24,473 bases of DNA from NCBI GenBank assembly GCA_964601205.1, contig CAZRML010000006.1, positions 1-24,473 of the forward strand, read 5' to 3'. The notes beneath the pieces are model-generated. The model worked only from the letters and a program-made list of their open reading frames with translations. It was not told the origin of the DNA and ran no database searches. Of the stretch, positions 1-7,826 are shown piece by piece. The DNA comes from JAQVEM01 sp964601205. GTDB lineage: Bacteria > Actinomycetota > Humimicrobiia > Humimicrobiales > Humimicrobiaceae. A program made the translations under genes and the position numbers. Numbering within the stretch: the first letter of the stretch is position 1; each line of letters begins with the position of its first letter.

Positions 1-69
1 GAAGAGTTTGAAAATATAAATAATAATATTAAAGTAAATGAGTCCCATCAGCTGATTCTGATAAGTTAA
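1..69 (+). CDS. Possible 3' end of a gene cut by the left edge
   Basis: Frame 1 from the first base is open for 22 codons (EEFENINNNI...ILIS) and stops with TAA at 67-69. It would converge on the RepA-like gene, whose stop is 22 bases away. That spacing suits a convergent gene pair, but an open run this short is expected by chance in AT-rich DNA. No family is recognised. Confidence 0.2.
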   Translation, partial: EEFENINNNIKVNESHQLILIS

Positions 70-91
70 TTCAGTGTCTAAAATTTGGGGT

Positions 92-637
92 TCATATCAC
101 TTTTGATACTTCTAGAGATGTATTTTTGCCATTTTTAGAAGTGTACTTTCTACACTTCTTATATTCTTGTAATTCAGGTTTAAGTATATATATTCTATTC
201 GCCCTTCCTTGCCCCAATCTTTTTTCAAAAATCAAATCGTATTCAGCAAGCATTTTCTTATATTTAATAATAATCTTATTAGACATATCTAAAAGATTCA
301 TTAGCTCTTCTACGCTAAAAATTAAGTAGATAAATCCATTTTCGTCTTTCCAATTGTTTTTTATGGACACGTTAAGTCTATCTCTTAATATTGAATACAT
401 AAGCTTTGGGCCAAGAGAAAGACCTCTATATCTGGCATTTTTAAAAAGTGCCTTTGGAACTTGGTAAAACCTCAAAGTCACTTCTTCTTTTTCGGTATAA
501 AATCTATTTGATGGAGTAGAATTATATTCTTTGTTGTTTGAGTAACTGTTGAAGTCGCTGGGAGATAGTCCATATTTTCTACTTACATTTTTTCTATTTT
601 CCCTTAAGTTATTCTTATTCATTATAAAATTTCTCAT
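92..637 (-). CDS. RepA_N-type replication initiator protein (plasmid or integrative element)
   Basis: This 181-residue protein matches the N-terminal domain of Firmicute replication initiator protein A, a winged-helix fold that binds the origin of low-copy plasmids and some conjugative elements. Diagnostic stretches are FYQVPKALF, LSLGPKLMYSILRDR, GFIYLIFSVEELMNLLDMS and the closing GRANRIYILKP. The first 45 or so residues are basic and low complexity. Full RepA proteins often carry a further C-terminal domain that is absent here, so this is a short form or the DNA-binding half only. Either ATG (637 or 622) could be the start, as neither has a convincing ribosome binding site. A strong hairpin with a T-run lies about 20 bases upstream. 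It points to a plasmid or integrated element extending left of the window. Family assignment is confident; whether it still drives replication is unknown. Confidence 0.8.
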   Translation of the reverse strand: MRNFIMNKNNLRENRKNVSRKYGLSPSDFNSYSNNKEYNSTPSNRFYTEKEEVTLRFYQVPKALFKNARYRGLSLGPKLMYSILRDRLNVSIKNNWKDENGFIYLIFSVEELMNLLDMSNKIIIKYKKMLAEYDLIFEKRLGQGRANRIYILKPELQEYKKCRKYTSKNGKNTSLEVSKVI

Positions 638-658
638 CTAAGTCTTTTATCTAATGCA

Positions 659-685
659 AAAAGCCCGGCATTATACCGGGCTTTT
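659..685 (-). terminator. Rho-independent terminator or leader attenuator upstream of the RepA-like gene
   Basis: Perfect 10-bp arms (AAAAGCCCGG at 659-668 and CCGGGCTTTT at 676-685) enclose a 7-base loop. The flanking A/T runs make it usable on both strands. On the minus strand the stem is followed by a T-run and then, about 20 bases later, by the RepA-like start codon. It therefore ends an upstream transcript or attenuates the rep leader. The loop reads TATAATG on the minus strand, which may be chance. Confidence 0.65.
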
Positions 686-952
686 ACTTATATAATCTTT
701 ATTTTCTTTTTAAATTTAAGGCCTACATTATTTGAACTATCCTCAATATTTATTAATTCCTGTATTAAACCATCTGAATTTTTTAGGCATGCGCCAGGCG
801 AACCGCCTCCGCCATTTGCCCTTGTATGGGTTATATTTACTTATATATTACTTACTGCCGAGTTTTTATTTTATCTTTTTTACCCTCAAATTTAAGCAGC
901 TTACAGAATTTTTTTAAATATTATAATCTCAATTAGTATAGCTAAAAATAAA
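686..952. other. Intergenic stretch before the IS21 element
   Basis: No convincing gene. A 61-codon plus-strand frame (732-917) is compositionally biased and resembles no family known to me. A short GC-rich island at 787-820 stands out in the AT-rich background and contains a small perfect hairpin (AGGCG at 796-800, loop AAC, CGCCT at 804-808). Confidence 0.5.
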
Positions 953-957
953 ATAGG
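953..957. repeat. Left target-site duplication of the IS21 element
   Basis: ATAGG immediately precedes the left terminal TG. The same five bases follow the right terminal CA at 3450-3454. Five base pairs is within the 4-8 bp usual for IS21-family insertions. Confidence 0.75.
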
Positions 958-1009
958 TGTTTTTTACAATCGAAAAATGTACCAAATTTCAATCGAAAAC
1001 TGTACCACT
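958..1009 (+). repeat. IS21 left terminal inverted repeat
   Basis: This 52-bp end pairs without gaps with the complement of 3398-3449. The best-conserved part is the inner GAAAACTGTACCACT. It carries two direct copies of the terminal motif. Confidence 0.85.
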
Positions 1010-1018
1010 TATTAATAA

Positions 1019-1780
1019 TTAACTCTGTTTTTTCAACCACTCTTTAGTCTCCTTCATCCGGTAAGATGGCCCATTCATATTAACAATATATGATTTATGG
1101 GTAAGCCTATCAATCATGGCTGCAGTCATAACTGGATCAGAAAATATTTCATCCCACCTATCAAAAGATAGATTAGTAGTAATAATAGTTGATTTTCTTC
1201 CTGCTCTAAGTGATAGATGGGTAAATAGAAGTTCAGACCCCTGCTTGTCAAAGGAAATATATCCAAGCTCATCAGCTATAACCAGATCATATTTTTCAAA
1301 TCTTAGTTCAAATGAGCGAAGAATACTCTGGCCCCTGGCCTCCTTTAGCTGGTTAATTAGTAGAGGTATAGTAATAAAGAGTACCCTGTATCCAGCCATG
1401 CAAGCCTTTATCCCGAGTCCTATGGCCATATGAGTTTTTCCGGTTCCAGGATTTCCAGCTAAAATTATATTTTGACCGGACCTAATAAAATCAAGGCTTT
1501 TAAACATTGCTAACTTTTTTCTGGCATCTTCCGGTAGATCTTCTACTGCCAGATCTTCTAGATACTTCTTTGCTGGAAAACCAGCCACTCTAATTCTATT
1601 TTTCTTTCCATTTTCTTTCCTCAGGTCATATTCTTTTTGAAGTAAGCCATGAAGAAAATCTGCATATGTTTTACTTTTAACCTCAGCTTCCCTTATCTCA
1701 TCTTCAAAGCACTGCACAGTTGAAGGCATCCTTATCTCCTTGGCGTACTTTACTATTTCAGCATATATTTTATCTTTCAT
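1019..1780 (-). CDS. istB: IS21-family transposition helper ATPase IstB
   Basis: IstB is the AAA+ ATPase that assembles on target DNA and stimulates the IstA transposase. The 253-residue protein has the family's usual length. A DnaC-like Walker A (GNPGTGKT, residues 109-116) follows a helical N-terminal part, and Walker B is YDLVIADE (164-171, D170/E171). The IDRLTHKSYIVNMNGPSYR block near the C-terminus is typical of IstB. The start is ATG, preceded by a strong AAAGGAGG site that lies inside the end of istA. The ATG overlaps the istA TGA (ATGA), so translational coupling is likely. No damage is visible. Confidence 0.95.
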   Translation of the reverse strand: MKDKIYAEIVKYAKEIRMPSTVQCFEDEIREAEVKSKTYADFLHGLLQKEYDLRKENGKKNRIRVAGFPAKKYLEDLAVEDLPEDARKKLAMFKSLDFIRSGQNIILAGNPGTGKTHMAIGLGIKACMAGYRVLFITIPLLINQLKEARGQSILRSFELRFEKYDLVIADELGYISFDKQGSELLFTHLSLRAGRKSTIITTNLSFDRWDEIFSDPVMTAAMIDRLTHKSYIVNMNGPSYRMKETKEWLKKQS

Positions 1781-3336
1781 ATTACCTTAACCTCCTTTAA
1801 CTCAGAAAGGTTAAGCATGGAAGCATAACCGGTAAGTATATCTTTTGAGAAAACTTCTATTTGGTCATTTTCTTTATCTTTGGCTTTAGTTTCTGGCTTG
1901 TCATCTCTCTGTACAATCATTTTAATTTTGTCTGTACTTACTCCTCCAGAGCTTATGCTCTCCAGTTTAGCTATTGCCTCCTTTACTTTATCCAGGCCGC
2001 TACTGCTGATAACTTCTAGAAGTTCTATAAAATCTTTTTCGCATCCTATATAATAATTAGTATAAATTTCTTTTAGGCCCGGAGCTGCTTGTGAAAGTGC
2101 CACACTATTTGCAAGCGCACCGGGTTTTTTTAAAAATGTCTGCCTGAAGTGATCTATATCTATTACCCACTCAAAATGCCCGTATCGTCTCCTGTGCTGG
2201 GCAATTTTACTACCCTTGTAGTAGATAATTATCTTTTCTGGATATATCTTTACAAACACAAACTGCCCCACATATGCGTCAGGAACAGAGTAAAACGAGC
2301 TGTCTACTTCGATAGTAGAATATTTACTGACTCTTCTCTCACCAACCCTTGCAGTATCATATTTTGGAGGCAGAGGCAGAAGATAGCTTCTCTCTTCTGC
2401 CAGCATGATTGCTGCAGACCTGCCGCAGGTAAGGATTTGACTCTTTAAGTTTAGCTTTTTTACCTCTTGCCTTAAATACTCTCTTGCTTCCTCCAGAGAA
2501 GAGAAAGTATCTTTTTTGGAAAATACTCTTCTTCTAATATATTCTATGCTTTTTTCTACATGACCCTTCTCATTACCTTTTGCTGTATTGCAGAACCGGA
2601 ATCTAAAATTGTAGTAAGTTGATAGTTTTAAGAGATCCTCTGTTGGCCTCTTATCTGATCTGCCCACAAATTTGGCCACTGCGGTCCTTAGATTGTCATA
2701 AACAATTTCTCTGTATACTCCTCCCACATGGAAAAAAAATTCTGCATGCAGGTGAAGAAAGTTTTCCATTTTCTGGCTAAAGTAGAGGTCAGCATAGCGG
2801 TAATTACCCTTACAGGTTGTAAATGCCCCCATCTGTAATACTTTAAGTTTACCATCAATAATTAGTTTTACTTCACCCCAGTCAAACTCAGACGAGTCTC
2901 CCCAGCTGTACTGCTGCCTTATGAAGGCTTCTTTTGTCTTTTGCTCAATTTCCCTTACTGCATTGCATACAGTGGTATAACCAATATCATGACCATCGTC
3001 ACGAAGTGCTTCTAAGATATCAATCTTTTTTTTCTGCTGCTTGGAGAGGCCGCTTACTCTCTTTTCTTCATTCTCTTTTAGGTAGAGCTGTATTTTTTGC
3101 AGTATTTCATCAGTTAATTTTTGCTTTTTCCTACCGGCACTGTTATATTTTGGTGGGTAGATTATATCTTCCTTTAGTTTGAGATCATCACTGCCCATTA
3201 GTTTTGATTTTACATCTTCATAGTTTTTCAGGTATTTACCGATAGTGGTTCTTGAAATTTTCATCTCCCTTGCAACCTGCCTTTGTGGCTTTCCTTCCAG
3301 TATTGTCTCCAGTACTATTTTTTGTTTGTCTACCAA
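1777..3336 (-). CDS. istA: IS21-family DDE transposase IstA
   Basis: IstA cuts and joins the IS21 ends. An N-terminal helix-turn-helix (around RQVAREMKISRTTIGKYL) is followed by an RNase-H-like integrase core with the DDE triad in FDWGE, YDNLRTAV and KGHVEKSIEYIRR, then a C-terminal DNA-contacting part (STIEVDSSFYSVP). The frame stays open to 3414, but that longer start (TTG) falls inside the terminal repeat. I chose TTG at 3334-3336 because AAAGGAG sits 8 bases upstream, giving about 519 residues, normal for the family. istB follows with a 4-bp overlap. The frame is intact, so transposition competence is plausible. Confidence 0.93.
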   Translation of the reverse strand: MVDKQKIVLETILEGKPQRQVAREMKISRTTIGKYLKNYEDVKSKLMGSDDLKLKEDIIYPPKYNSAGRKKQKLTDEILQKIQLYLKENEEKRVSGLSKQQKKKIDILEALRDDGHDIGYTTVCNAVREIEQKTKEAFIRQQYSWGDSSEFDWGEVKLIIDGKLKVLQMGAFTTCKGNYRYADLYFSQKMENFLHLHAEFFFHVGGVYREIVYDNLRTAVAKFVGRSDKRPTEDLLKLSTYYNFRFRFCNTAKGNEKGHVEKSIEYIRRRVFSKKDTFSSLEEAREYLRQEVKKLNLKSQILTCGRSAAIMLAEERSYLLPLPPKYDTARVGERRVSKYSTIEVDSSFYSVPDAYVGQFVFVKIYPEKIIIYYKGSKIAQHRRRYGHFEWVIDIDHFRQTFLKKPGALANSVALSQAAPGLKEIYTNYYIGCEKDFIELLEVISSSGLDKVKEAIAKLESISSGGVSTDKIKMIVQRDDKPETKAKDKENDQIEVFSKDILTGYASMLNLSELKEVKVI

Positions 3337-3397
3337 TCTTATCACTCCTTTGTCCTTCCCATATAATTTAACAATTATATAGGGTATGTTATTTTGG

Positions 3398-3449
3398 AGT
3401 GGTACAGTTTTCAAATGAAATATGGCCTAGATTTAGATTAACACAAGCA
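3398..3449 (-). repeat. IS21 right terminal inverted repeat
   Basis: Complement of the left end with 38 of 52 matches, ending CA at 3448-3449. The outer half is more diverged than the inner half; the second TGTACC copy of the left end is degenerate here. Target duplication ATAGG follows at 3450-3454. Confidence 0.82.
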
Positions 3450-3709
3450 ATAGGTTTTTTATAATTGTTCTTTAAAAAAAGAAATATTTTAAGATACTTT
3501 CAAATAATAAAATAGATTTGGAGATTCTTATCTAACTTTGAAAATGCATATTAACAAATTTAACTGGAAAGAGAATGTATTTATTAGAATCCACACAGAA
3601 TCAGGTTAAGAGGCCGTATTTGACTTTGGACACCCTTAAAACATTTCATAAGAATTGCCTCACCTATCTTTTTTTATTTCTCCGCATTAGAAAATTTCGG
3701 ATTACGTAA

Positions 3710-4699
3710 TCACACCTTAATGCAGGCCACCTGATGCCCCCCGCCAACGTCGCGCAGCGGCGGCACGATCCTGCTGCATTCCTCCGTTGCAATCGGACAA
3801 CGCGGATGAAAAGGACACCCGGAGGGAGGATTCAGGGGACTCGGAACTTCCCCTTTAAGGATAATGCGCTCACGGGTTTCCTCTATGTGTGGATCAGGAA
3901 TTGGTACCGCCGACAGAAGAGCTTTTGAATATGGATGAAGTGTGTTTTCATACAACTCTCTGGAGTCGGCCACTTCCATGATTTTACCGAGATACATAAC
4001 CACAACACGAGTACTTATATACTGAACTGTAAGCAGGTCATGCGATATGAACATATAGGTTAGATCCGGATTCTTGCATTGGAGCTCCTGAAGAAGCGTC
4101 AGTATCTGGGCCTGTATGGAAACGTCCAGAGCAGAGATTGGCTCGTCAAGGATAATCAGAGACGGATCACCTGCTAAAGCTCTTGCGATTGACAGGCGCT
4201 GACGCTGGCCCCCACTGAATTCATGCGGAAAACGGTCAGTCATCCCCGGGTTCAGACCAACCATCGTGAAGAGCTCTTTGACCCTCTCATTATACTCCTT
4301 CTTTGTCTTCGTAAGCCTGTGAATCACCAGTGGCTCACCAACAATACTGCCGGCGTTCATACGGGGATTAAGCGAGCTGTAGGGATCCTGAAAGATCAGG
4401 GCCATCTTGCGTCGAAGCGGTCTGATTTTGTCCTCTTCCATATAGGTAATATCCTCGCCGTTAAGGATTATATGACCGCCCGTCGGCTTATACAGCCTTT
4501 GTGAACAGCGGCCTACTGTAGTTTTACCGCAACCGCTTTCACCTACCAGACCCAGTGTTTCTCCTTTTTTTACCTCAAAGCTGATACCGTCAACTGCCTT
4601 CACCTCTGCTACTTTCTTTCTTAGCAGACCTTTAGTCACCGGAAAATACATTTTCAGATTTTTTACTTCAAGAACTACATTATTTTGCGACTGATTCAT
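3710..4699 (-). CDS. Oligopeptide/dipeptide-type ABC transporter ATPase, OppF/DppF-like
   Basis: One of the two cytoplasmic ATPases of a peptide/nickel-class ABC importer. The 329-residue protein has Walker A GESGCGKT (53-60), the Q-loop in FQDPYSSLNP (Q104), signature SGGQ (162-165), Walker B LIILDEP (D185, E186) and the H-loop histidine H220. The C-terminal oligopeptide-ABC extension has the cysteine pattern GCPFHPRCP...EEC, a likely Fe-S site in this subfamily. It is the last gene of the importer set, 12 bases after the OppD-like gene. Family and complex are clear. Substrate is not, because Opp, Dpp, nickel and glycoside importers share this ATPase type. Confidence 0.95.
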   Translation of the reverse strand: MNQSQNNVVLEVKNLKMYFPVTKGLLRKKVAEVKAVDGISFEVKKGETLGLVGESGCGKTTVGRCSQRLYKPTGGHIILNGEDITYMEEDKIRPLRRKMALIFQDPYSSLNPRMNAGSIVGEPLVIHRLTKTKKEYNERVKELFTMVGLNPGMTDRFPHEFSGGQRQRLSIARALAGDPSLIILDEPISALDVSIQAQILTLLQELQCKNPDLTYMFISHDLLTVQYISTRVVVMYLGKIMEVADSRELYENTLHPYSKALLSAVPIPDPHIEETRERIILKGEVPSPLNPPSGCPFHPRCPIATEECSRIVPPLRDVGGGHQVACIKV

Positions 4700-4711
4700 C
4701 TTTGAATTCTC

Positions 4712-5674
4712 CTAACTCACCATATGACATGCGACATAATGCTCGCCCTGCAAGTGCCTCAGCTCAGGAGCGGGCTCATTGCGACAAACATCCGTCTGAA
4801 AGCGGCACCTCTGAAGAAATGGACAGGTTAAAGGATTGTTTATCAAACTGGGAGGCGCTCCGTAGATAGGGACCAGTTTCTTTCCAAGTTTGGGCACACA
4901 GTTTAAGAGAGCAATCGTATAGGGATGGCGCGGATTATCCCAGATCTCTTTGACGGTACCGGACTCAACGATCCTTCCGGCATACATGATATTGACCCTG
5001 CGCGCGTAACGTGCCACAACACCCAGGTTGTGCGTGACCATAGTCATAGCCGTTTTGTTTTTTACTACCAGCTCGTTCAACAGCTCTAACATCTGGGCCT
5101 GGATCGTAGCATCAAGAGCAGTTGTAGCCTCATCCGCTATTATTAGTTTCGGTTTGCACAGCATGGCCATGGCAACCATAACCCTCTGGCGCATTCCTCC
5201 ACTGAACTGGTGAGGATAATCATCAAACCTACGCTCGAGATCAGGAATTCCTATGAGTTTGAGCTGCTCCATGCTGCGCTCACGCGCTTCATTTCTATCC
5301 ATTTTAAGGTGGAGTTCCAGAATCTCAATCATCTGTGTTGATATCTTAAGAGCAGGGTTGAGGGATGTCATAGGCTCCTGAAATATCATAGATATCTTTG
5401 CACCGCGGACAGCGCGCATCTCCGGACCGTTAGCGCTGTATTTGAGGAGGTCCTTCCCCTCAAAAATAACCGAGCCACTAACAATCTCTCCAGGCTTCGG
5501 AATTAGCTGCATTATGGATAACTGGCTGACCGATTTGCCGCATCCGCTCTCCCCGACCAGACCAATAATCTCGCCTTCTTTTATATCGTAGGAAACGTCG
5601 TTTACTGCTTTAACCAAACCACGTTCCGTTTTAAAATGCGTCCTTAAGTTCTCAACTTTTAAAAGAGTTGTCAT
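4712..5674 (-). CDS. Oligopeptide/dipeptide-type ABC transporter ATPase, OppD/DppD-like
   Basis: Partner ATPase of the neighbouring OppF-like subunit (320 residues). Walker A is GESGCGKS (41-48), the Q-loop lies in IFQEPMTSLNP, the signature is FSGGMRQR (157-164), Walker B is LIIADE (D181/E182) and the H-loop is H215. After Walker B it reads DEATTALD where most OppD proteins have DEPTTALD. The catalytic acids are kept, so activity should not be lost. The C-terminal extension has TCPFLQRCRF...VC, the cysteine cluster of the subfamily. It lies 40 bases after the OppC-like gene and 12 before the OppF-like gene, all on the minus strand as one operon. Confidence 0.95.
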   Translation of the reverse strand: MTTLLKVENLRTHFKTERGLVKAVNDVSYDIKEGEIIGLVGESGCGKSVSQLSIMQLIPKPGEIVSGSVIFEGKDLLKYSANGPEMRAVRGAKISMIFQEPMTSLNPALKISTQMIEILELHLKMDRNEARERSMEQLKLIGIPDLERRFDDYPHQFSGGMRQRVMVAMAMLCKPKLIIADEATTALDATIQAQMLELLNELVVKNKTAMTMVTHNLGVVARYARRVNIMYAGRIVESGTVKEIWDNPRHPYTIALLNCVPKLGKKLVPIYGAPPSLINNPLTCPFLQRCRFQTDVCRNEPAPELRHLQGEHYVACHMVS

Positions 5675-5714
5675 ATAACATCATCCTTACTTATTCGATC
5701 GCAAAGAAGTTTAC

Positions 5715-6623
5715 TCAAATAGTACCTCTAAGTCTCGGGTCAAGCGTGTCCCGCAGGCCGTCTCCAACCATATTGAATGAAAAGACCAGCAGCATGATCG
5801 CAAAACCGGGAGACAGGGAAAGAACCGGCCTCATCAGCAGATATTTATATCCGTCATAGCATAGAGAGCCCCAGGCTGGCGTTGGTGGTGTAATACCCAT
5901 GTTCAAAAAACTCAGCGTTGCCTCCATCATGATTGCAAGCCCCATCATCATTGTCATCTGGACAATGATTGGTGATAAGCAGTTCGGTAGAATATGACGG
6001 AACATAATGCGTGCTTTTTTGCTGCCCATCGAGAGAGCAGACATTATATAGTCGTTCTGCTTTATTGAAAGCACCTGGCCGGTGACCAGTCTGATATAGC
6101 CGGGCAGTAACGAAAAGGTAATCGCGATCATAACACCTCTGACTCCTGCACCAAGCACAACAGAAAGGACCAGAGCAATCATAAGGGGTGGCATCGACAT
6201 GAGCGCATCCGTTAACCTCATTATCACAGTATATGTTTTATGCCCCAGATATCCAGCAATAAGGCCGATGACCGTTCCAATAAACGCTGCAATTCCTACC
6301 GTTGCTACACCTACAAAAAGGGCTATCCGTGAACCGTATATGATACGGCTCAATGTGTCACGTCCAATGGTATCTGTACCAAGAAGATGCTCTGCACCCG
6401 GGGGCTGTAATACATTACTTAGATTCTGCTCATACGGGTCGTAAGGCGCAATTACCGGAGCGAAAATTGCAGCAATAATCGTCAGGAGAATTACAGCCAT
6501 ACCAAAGATAACAACCTTTCTGCTAAAGAATACACGGAAAAAGCGGCGAAATTCGTTGACCTTCGGCAGGGTCTCCAGTTTTACTTTTATAACTTCTCCA
6601 TTGTTTAGCTTTAATTCAGACAT
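5715..6623 (-). CDS. Oligopeptide/dipeptide-type ABC transporter permease, OppC/DppC-like
   Basis: Inner-membrane permease subunit of the importer. A cytoplasmic N-terminus leads into a first membrane helix (VVIFGMAVILLTIIAAIFAP), then the periplasmic APYDPYEQN...GTDTIGRDTLSRIIYGSR block typical of DppC. The remaining helices include an EAA loop (around SMGSKKARIMFRHILPN) that docks on the ATPases. The frame extends upstream to 6686, overlapping the preceding gene. I chose ATG at 6621-6623 (MSELKLNN) because AGGAAGG lies 8 bases before it and it begins 13 bases after the OppB-like stop. That gives about 302 residues, normal for the family. Confidence 0.94.
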   Translation of the reverse strand: MSELKLNNGEVIKVKLETLPKVNEFRRFFRVFFSRKVVIFGMAVILLTIIAAIFAPVIAPYDPYEQNLSNVLQPPGAEHLLGTDTIGRDTLSRIIYGSRIALFVGVATVGIAAFIGTVIGLIAGYLGHKTYTVIMRLTDALMSMPPLMIALVLSVVLGAGVRGVMIAITFSLLPGYIRLVTGQVLSIKQNDYIMSALSMGSKKARIMFRHILPNCLSPIIVQMTMMMGLAIMMEATLSFLNMGITPPTPAWGSLCYDGYKYLLMRPVLSLSPGFAIMLLVFSFNMVGDGLRDTLDPRLRGTI

Positions 6624-6636
6624 TGAATGCACCTTC

Positions 6637-7593
6637 CTATTCGTATTGTATCCTGGGATCAAGCCAGCCGTAAGCAATATCAACAATCAGGTTTGTTATT
6701 ACAACAACGACAGACATAACCAGCATGACGCTCTGCACAACCGTATAGTCATGCGCCAGCATTGAATCAACCAGCAATTGACCCATGCCGGGAATTACAA
6801 AAATAGATTCAACAATTATGGAGCCGCCCACAATGTTCCTGAGAAGCAGGCCCTGAAGTGTCACAACAGGCATTAGAGCGTTTTTCAGGACATGCCGTAA
6901 TATTATAACCTTCTGGCTGAGCCCTTTTGCCCAGGCTGTTCGGATGTAATCCTCATTCACTACCTCCAGCACACTCGATCGCGTCAGACGCGCTGCAGTT
7001 GCTACTGGATAGAGCGAAAGTATGAACACTGGCATAATTGCTTGCTTGATACTCATAACCGCGTCTTTATAAATCGGGGTATAGCCATAAATCGGCAATA
7101 TTCCTAAATGCATACCTAATATGTAGATCAATATGATACCGACCCAGAAAGCCGGTGCGGTTATTCCAATGTTTGCCATAACCGTGACCAGGCTGTCAAT
7201 CCATGACCCCCGTTTTATTGCAGCTATCACACCGAGCAGTGTGCCCAGGACAAAGCCGAGTACAAAAGCAGTAAGACCCAGAGAAAGTGTGACCGGCAGC
7301 CTGTTTGCAAGCTCCTCGCCTATATCATAGCGGTACAGAATCGAAAGACCCAGGTCGCCACGGACGGCACCTCCCAGCCAGGTAAAATACTGTTGCCATA
7401 CAGGCAGGTCAAGTTTCATTTCATGCTTGATAAACGCCACGAGCTCATCCGGGTTTTCAGCGGTGATATTCTGTGCAACCAGCATTTCTATCGGGTCACC
7501 CGGAAGTAGGCGGATTATAATGAATATGAAAATACTCACAAGCAAGACAATCAGTATAGCCTGCAGTAATCTTCTGGTTATATATGCTCCCAT
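6637..7593 (-). CDS. Oligopeptide/dipeptide-type ABC transporter permease, OppB/DppB-like
   Basis: Second membrane subunit (318 residues), pairing with the OppC-like permease. It opens with a membrane helix followed by the DppB hallmark RLLPGDP. The EAA loop is DYIRTAWAKGLSQKVIILRHVLKNALMPV, and it closes with YGWLDPRIQYE, a standard DppB ending. AGGAGG sits just upstream of the ATG. It is the first permease gene, separated from the upstream binding-protein gene by 233 bases that contain a stem-loop and a possible internal promoter. Confidence 0.95.
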   Translation of the reverse strand: MGAYITRRLLQAILIVLLVSIFIFIIIRLLPGDPIEMLVAQNITAENPDELVAFIKHEMKLDLPVWQQYFTWLGGAVRGDLGLSILYRYDIGEELANRLPVTLSLGLTAFVLGFVLGTLLGVIAAIKRGSWIDSLVTVMANIGITAPAFWVGIILIYILGMHLGILPIYGYTPIYKDAVMSIKQAIMPVFILSLYPVATAARLTRSSVLEVVNEDYIRTAWAKGLSQKVIILRHVLKNALMPVVTLQGLLLRNIVGGSIIVESIFVIPGMGQLLVDSMLAHDYTVVQSVMLVMSVVVVITNLIVDIAYGWLDPRIQYE

Positions 7594-7695
7594 TACCTTC
7601 CTCCTATTTAAAACATTAGACAGAGTCCATTATGAAAGAGATTTACCATAACACGAATCTCACTCAAACTCTTATGCTTTAAAGGGTTTCCTTTC

Positions 7696-7727
7696 TATTT
7701 AAATATACTACAAAATATGTCAAAAAA
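7696..7727 (-). promoter_or_regulatory. Possible internal promoter for the permease-ATPase genes
   Basis: On the minus strand a consensus -35 TTGACA (complement of 7716-7721) is followed about 16 bases later by TAAATA, close to a -10. It lies upstream of the OppB-like start, after the stem-loop. This is inferred from hexamers only; the region is AT-rich, so chance matches are likely. Confidence 0.35.
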
Positions 7728-7738
7728 TATACAATTTT

Positions 7739-7788
7739 TGGGACCAGGTTAAGTCGGTATTGAAATTTACTTTCTCCACCTGGTCCCA
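7739..7788 (-). terminator. Intercistronic stem-loop between binding protein and permeases
   Basis: Arms of 11 bp (7739-7749 and 7778-7788, core GGGACCAGGT / ACCTGGTCCC) pair perfectly around a 28-base loop. It lies 38 bases past the binding-protein stop and before the OppB-like gene. No T-run follows directly on the minus strand, so it is more likely an mRNA-stabilising or partial-termination hairpin than a full terminator. Such hairpins commonly raise binding-protein levels above those of the permeases. Confidence 0.6.
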
Positions 7789-7826
7789 TTAACTAATAAG
7801 CAGACATTACAAAGATGAATTATCTG

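Larger units (their letters stand above)
958..3449 (-). mobile_element. Complete IS21-family insertion sequence
   Basis: The 2492-bp element has both family genes, istA then istB with a 4-bp overlap, read on the minus strand. It begins TG and ends CA. Its ends form an imperfect inverted repeat of 52 bp (38 of 52 positions match by eye, no gaps). The left end holds two tandem copies of CAATCGAAAA-N-TGTACC (967-983 and 990-1006, 23-bp period), the kind of repeated terminal site that IstA binds in this family. ATAGG is duplicated at both flanks. Intact reading frames, repeats and target duplication indicate a simple, undegraded insertion between the rep region and the ABC transporter. Confidence 0.92.

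Noticed and set aside
791..820. GC-rich island as an attachment site or RNA gene
   Set aside because: Only a 5-bp stem is supported and no second copy is present in the window.
732..917. 61-codon plus-strand frame beside the IS21 element
   Set aside because: Biased hydrophobic AT-driven composition, no ribosome site and no recognisable family; treated as intergenic.
3700..3711. Perfect palindrome GATTACGTAATC at the OppF-like stop codon
   Set aside because: No loop or T-run, so it cannot be a usual terminator; 12-bp palindromes occur by chance at this scale.
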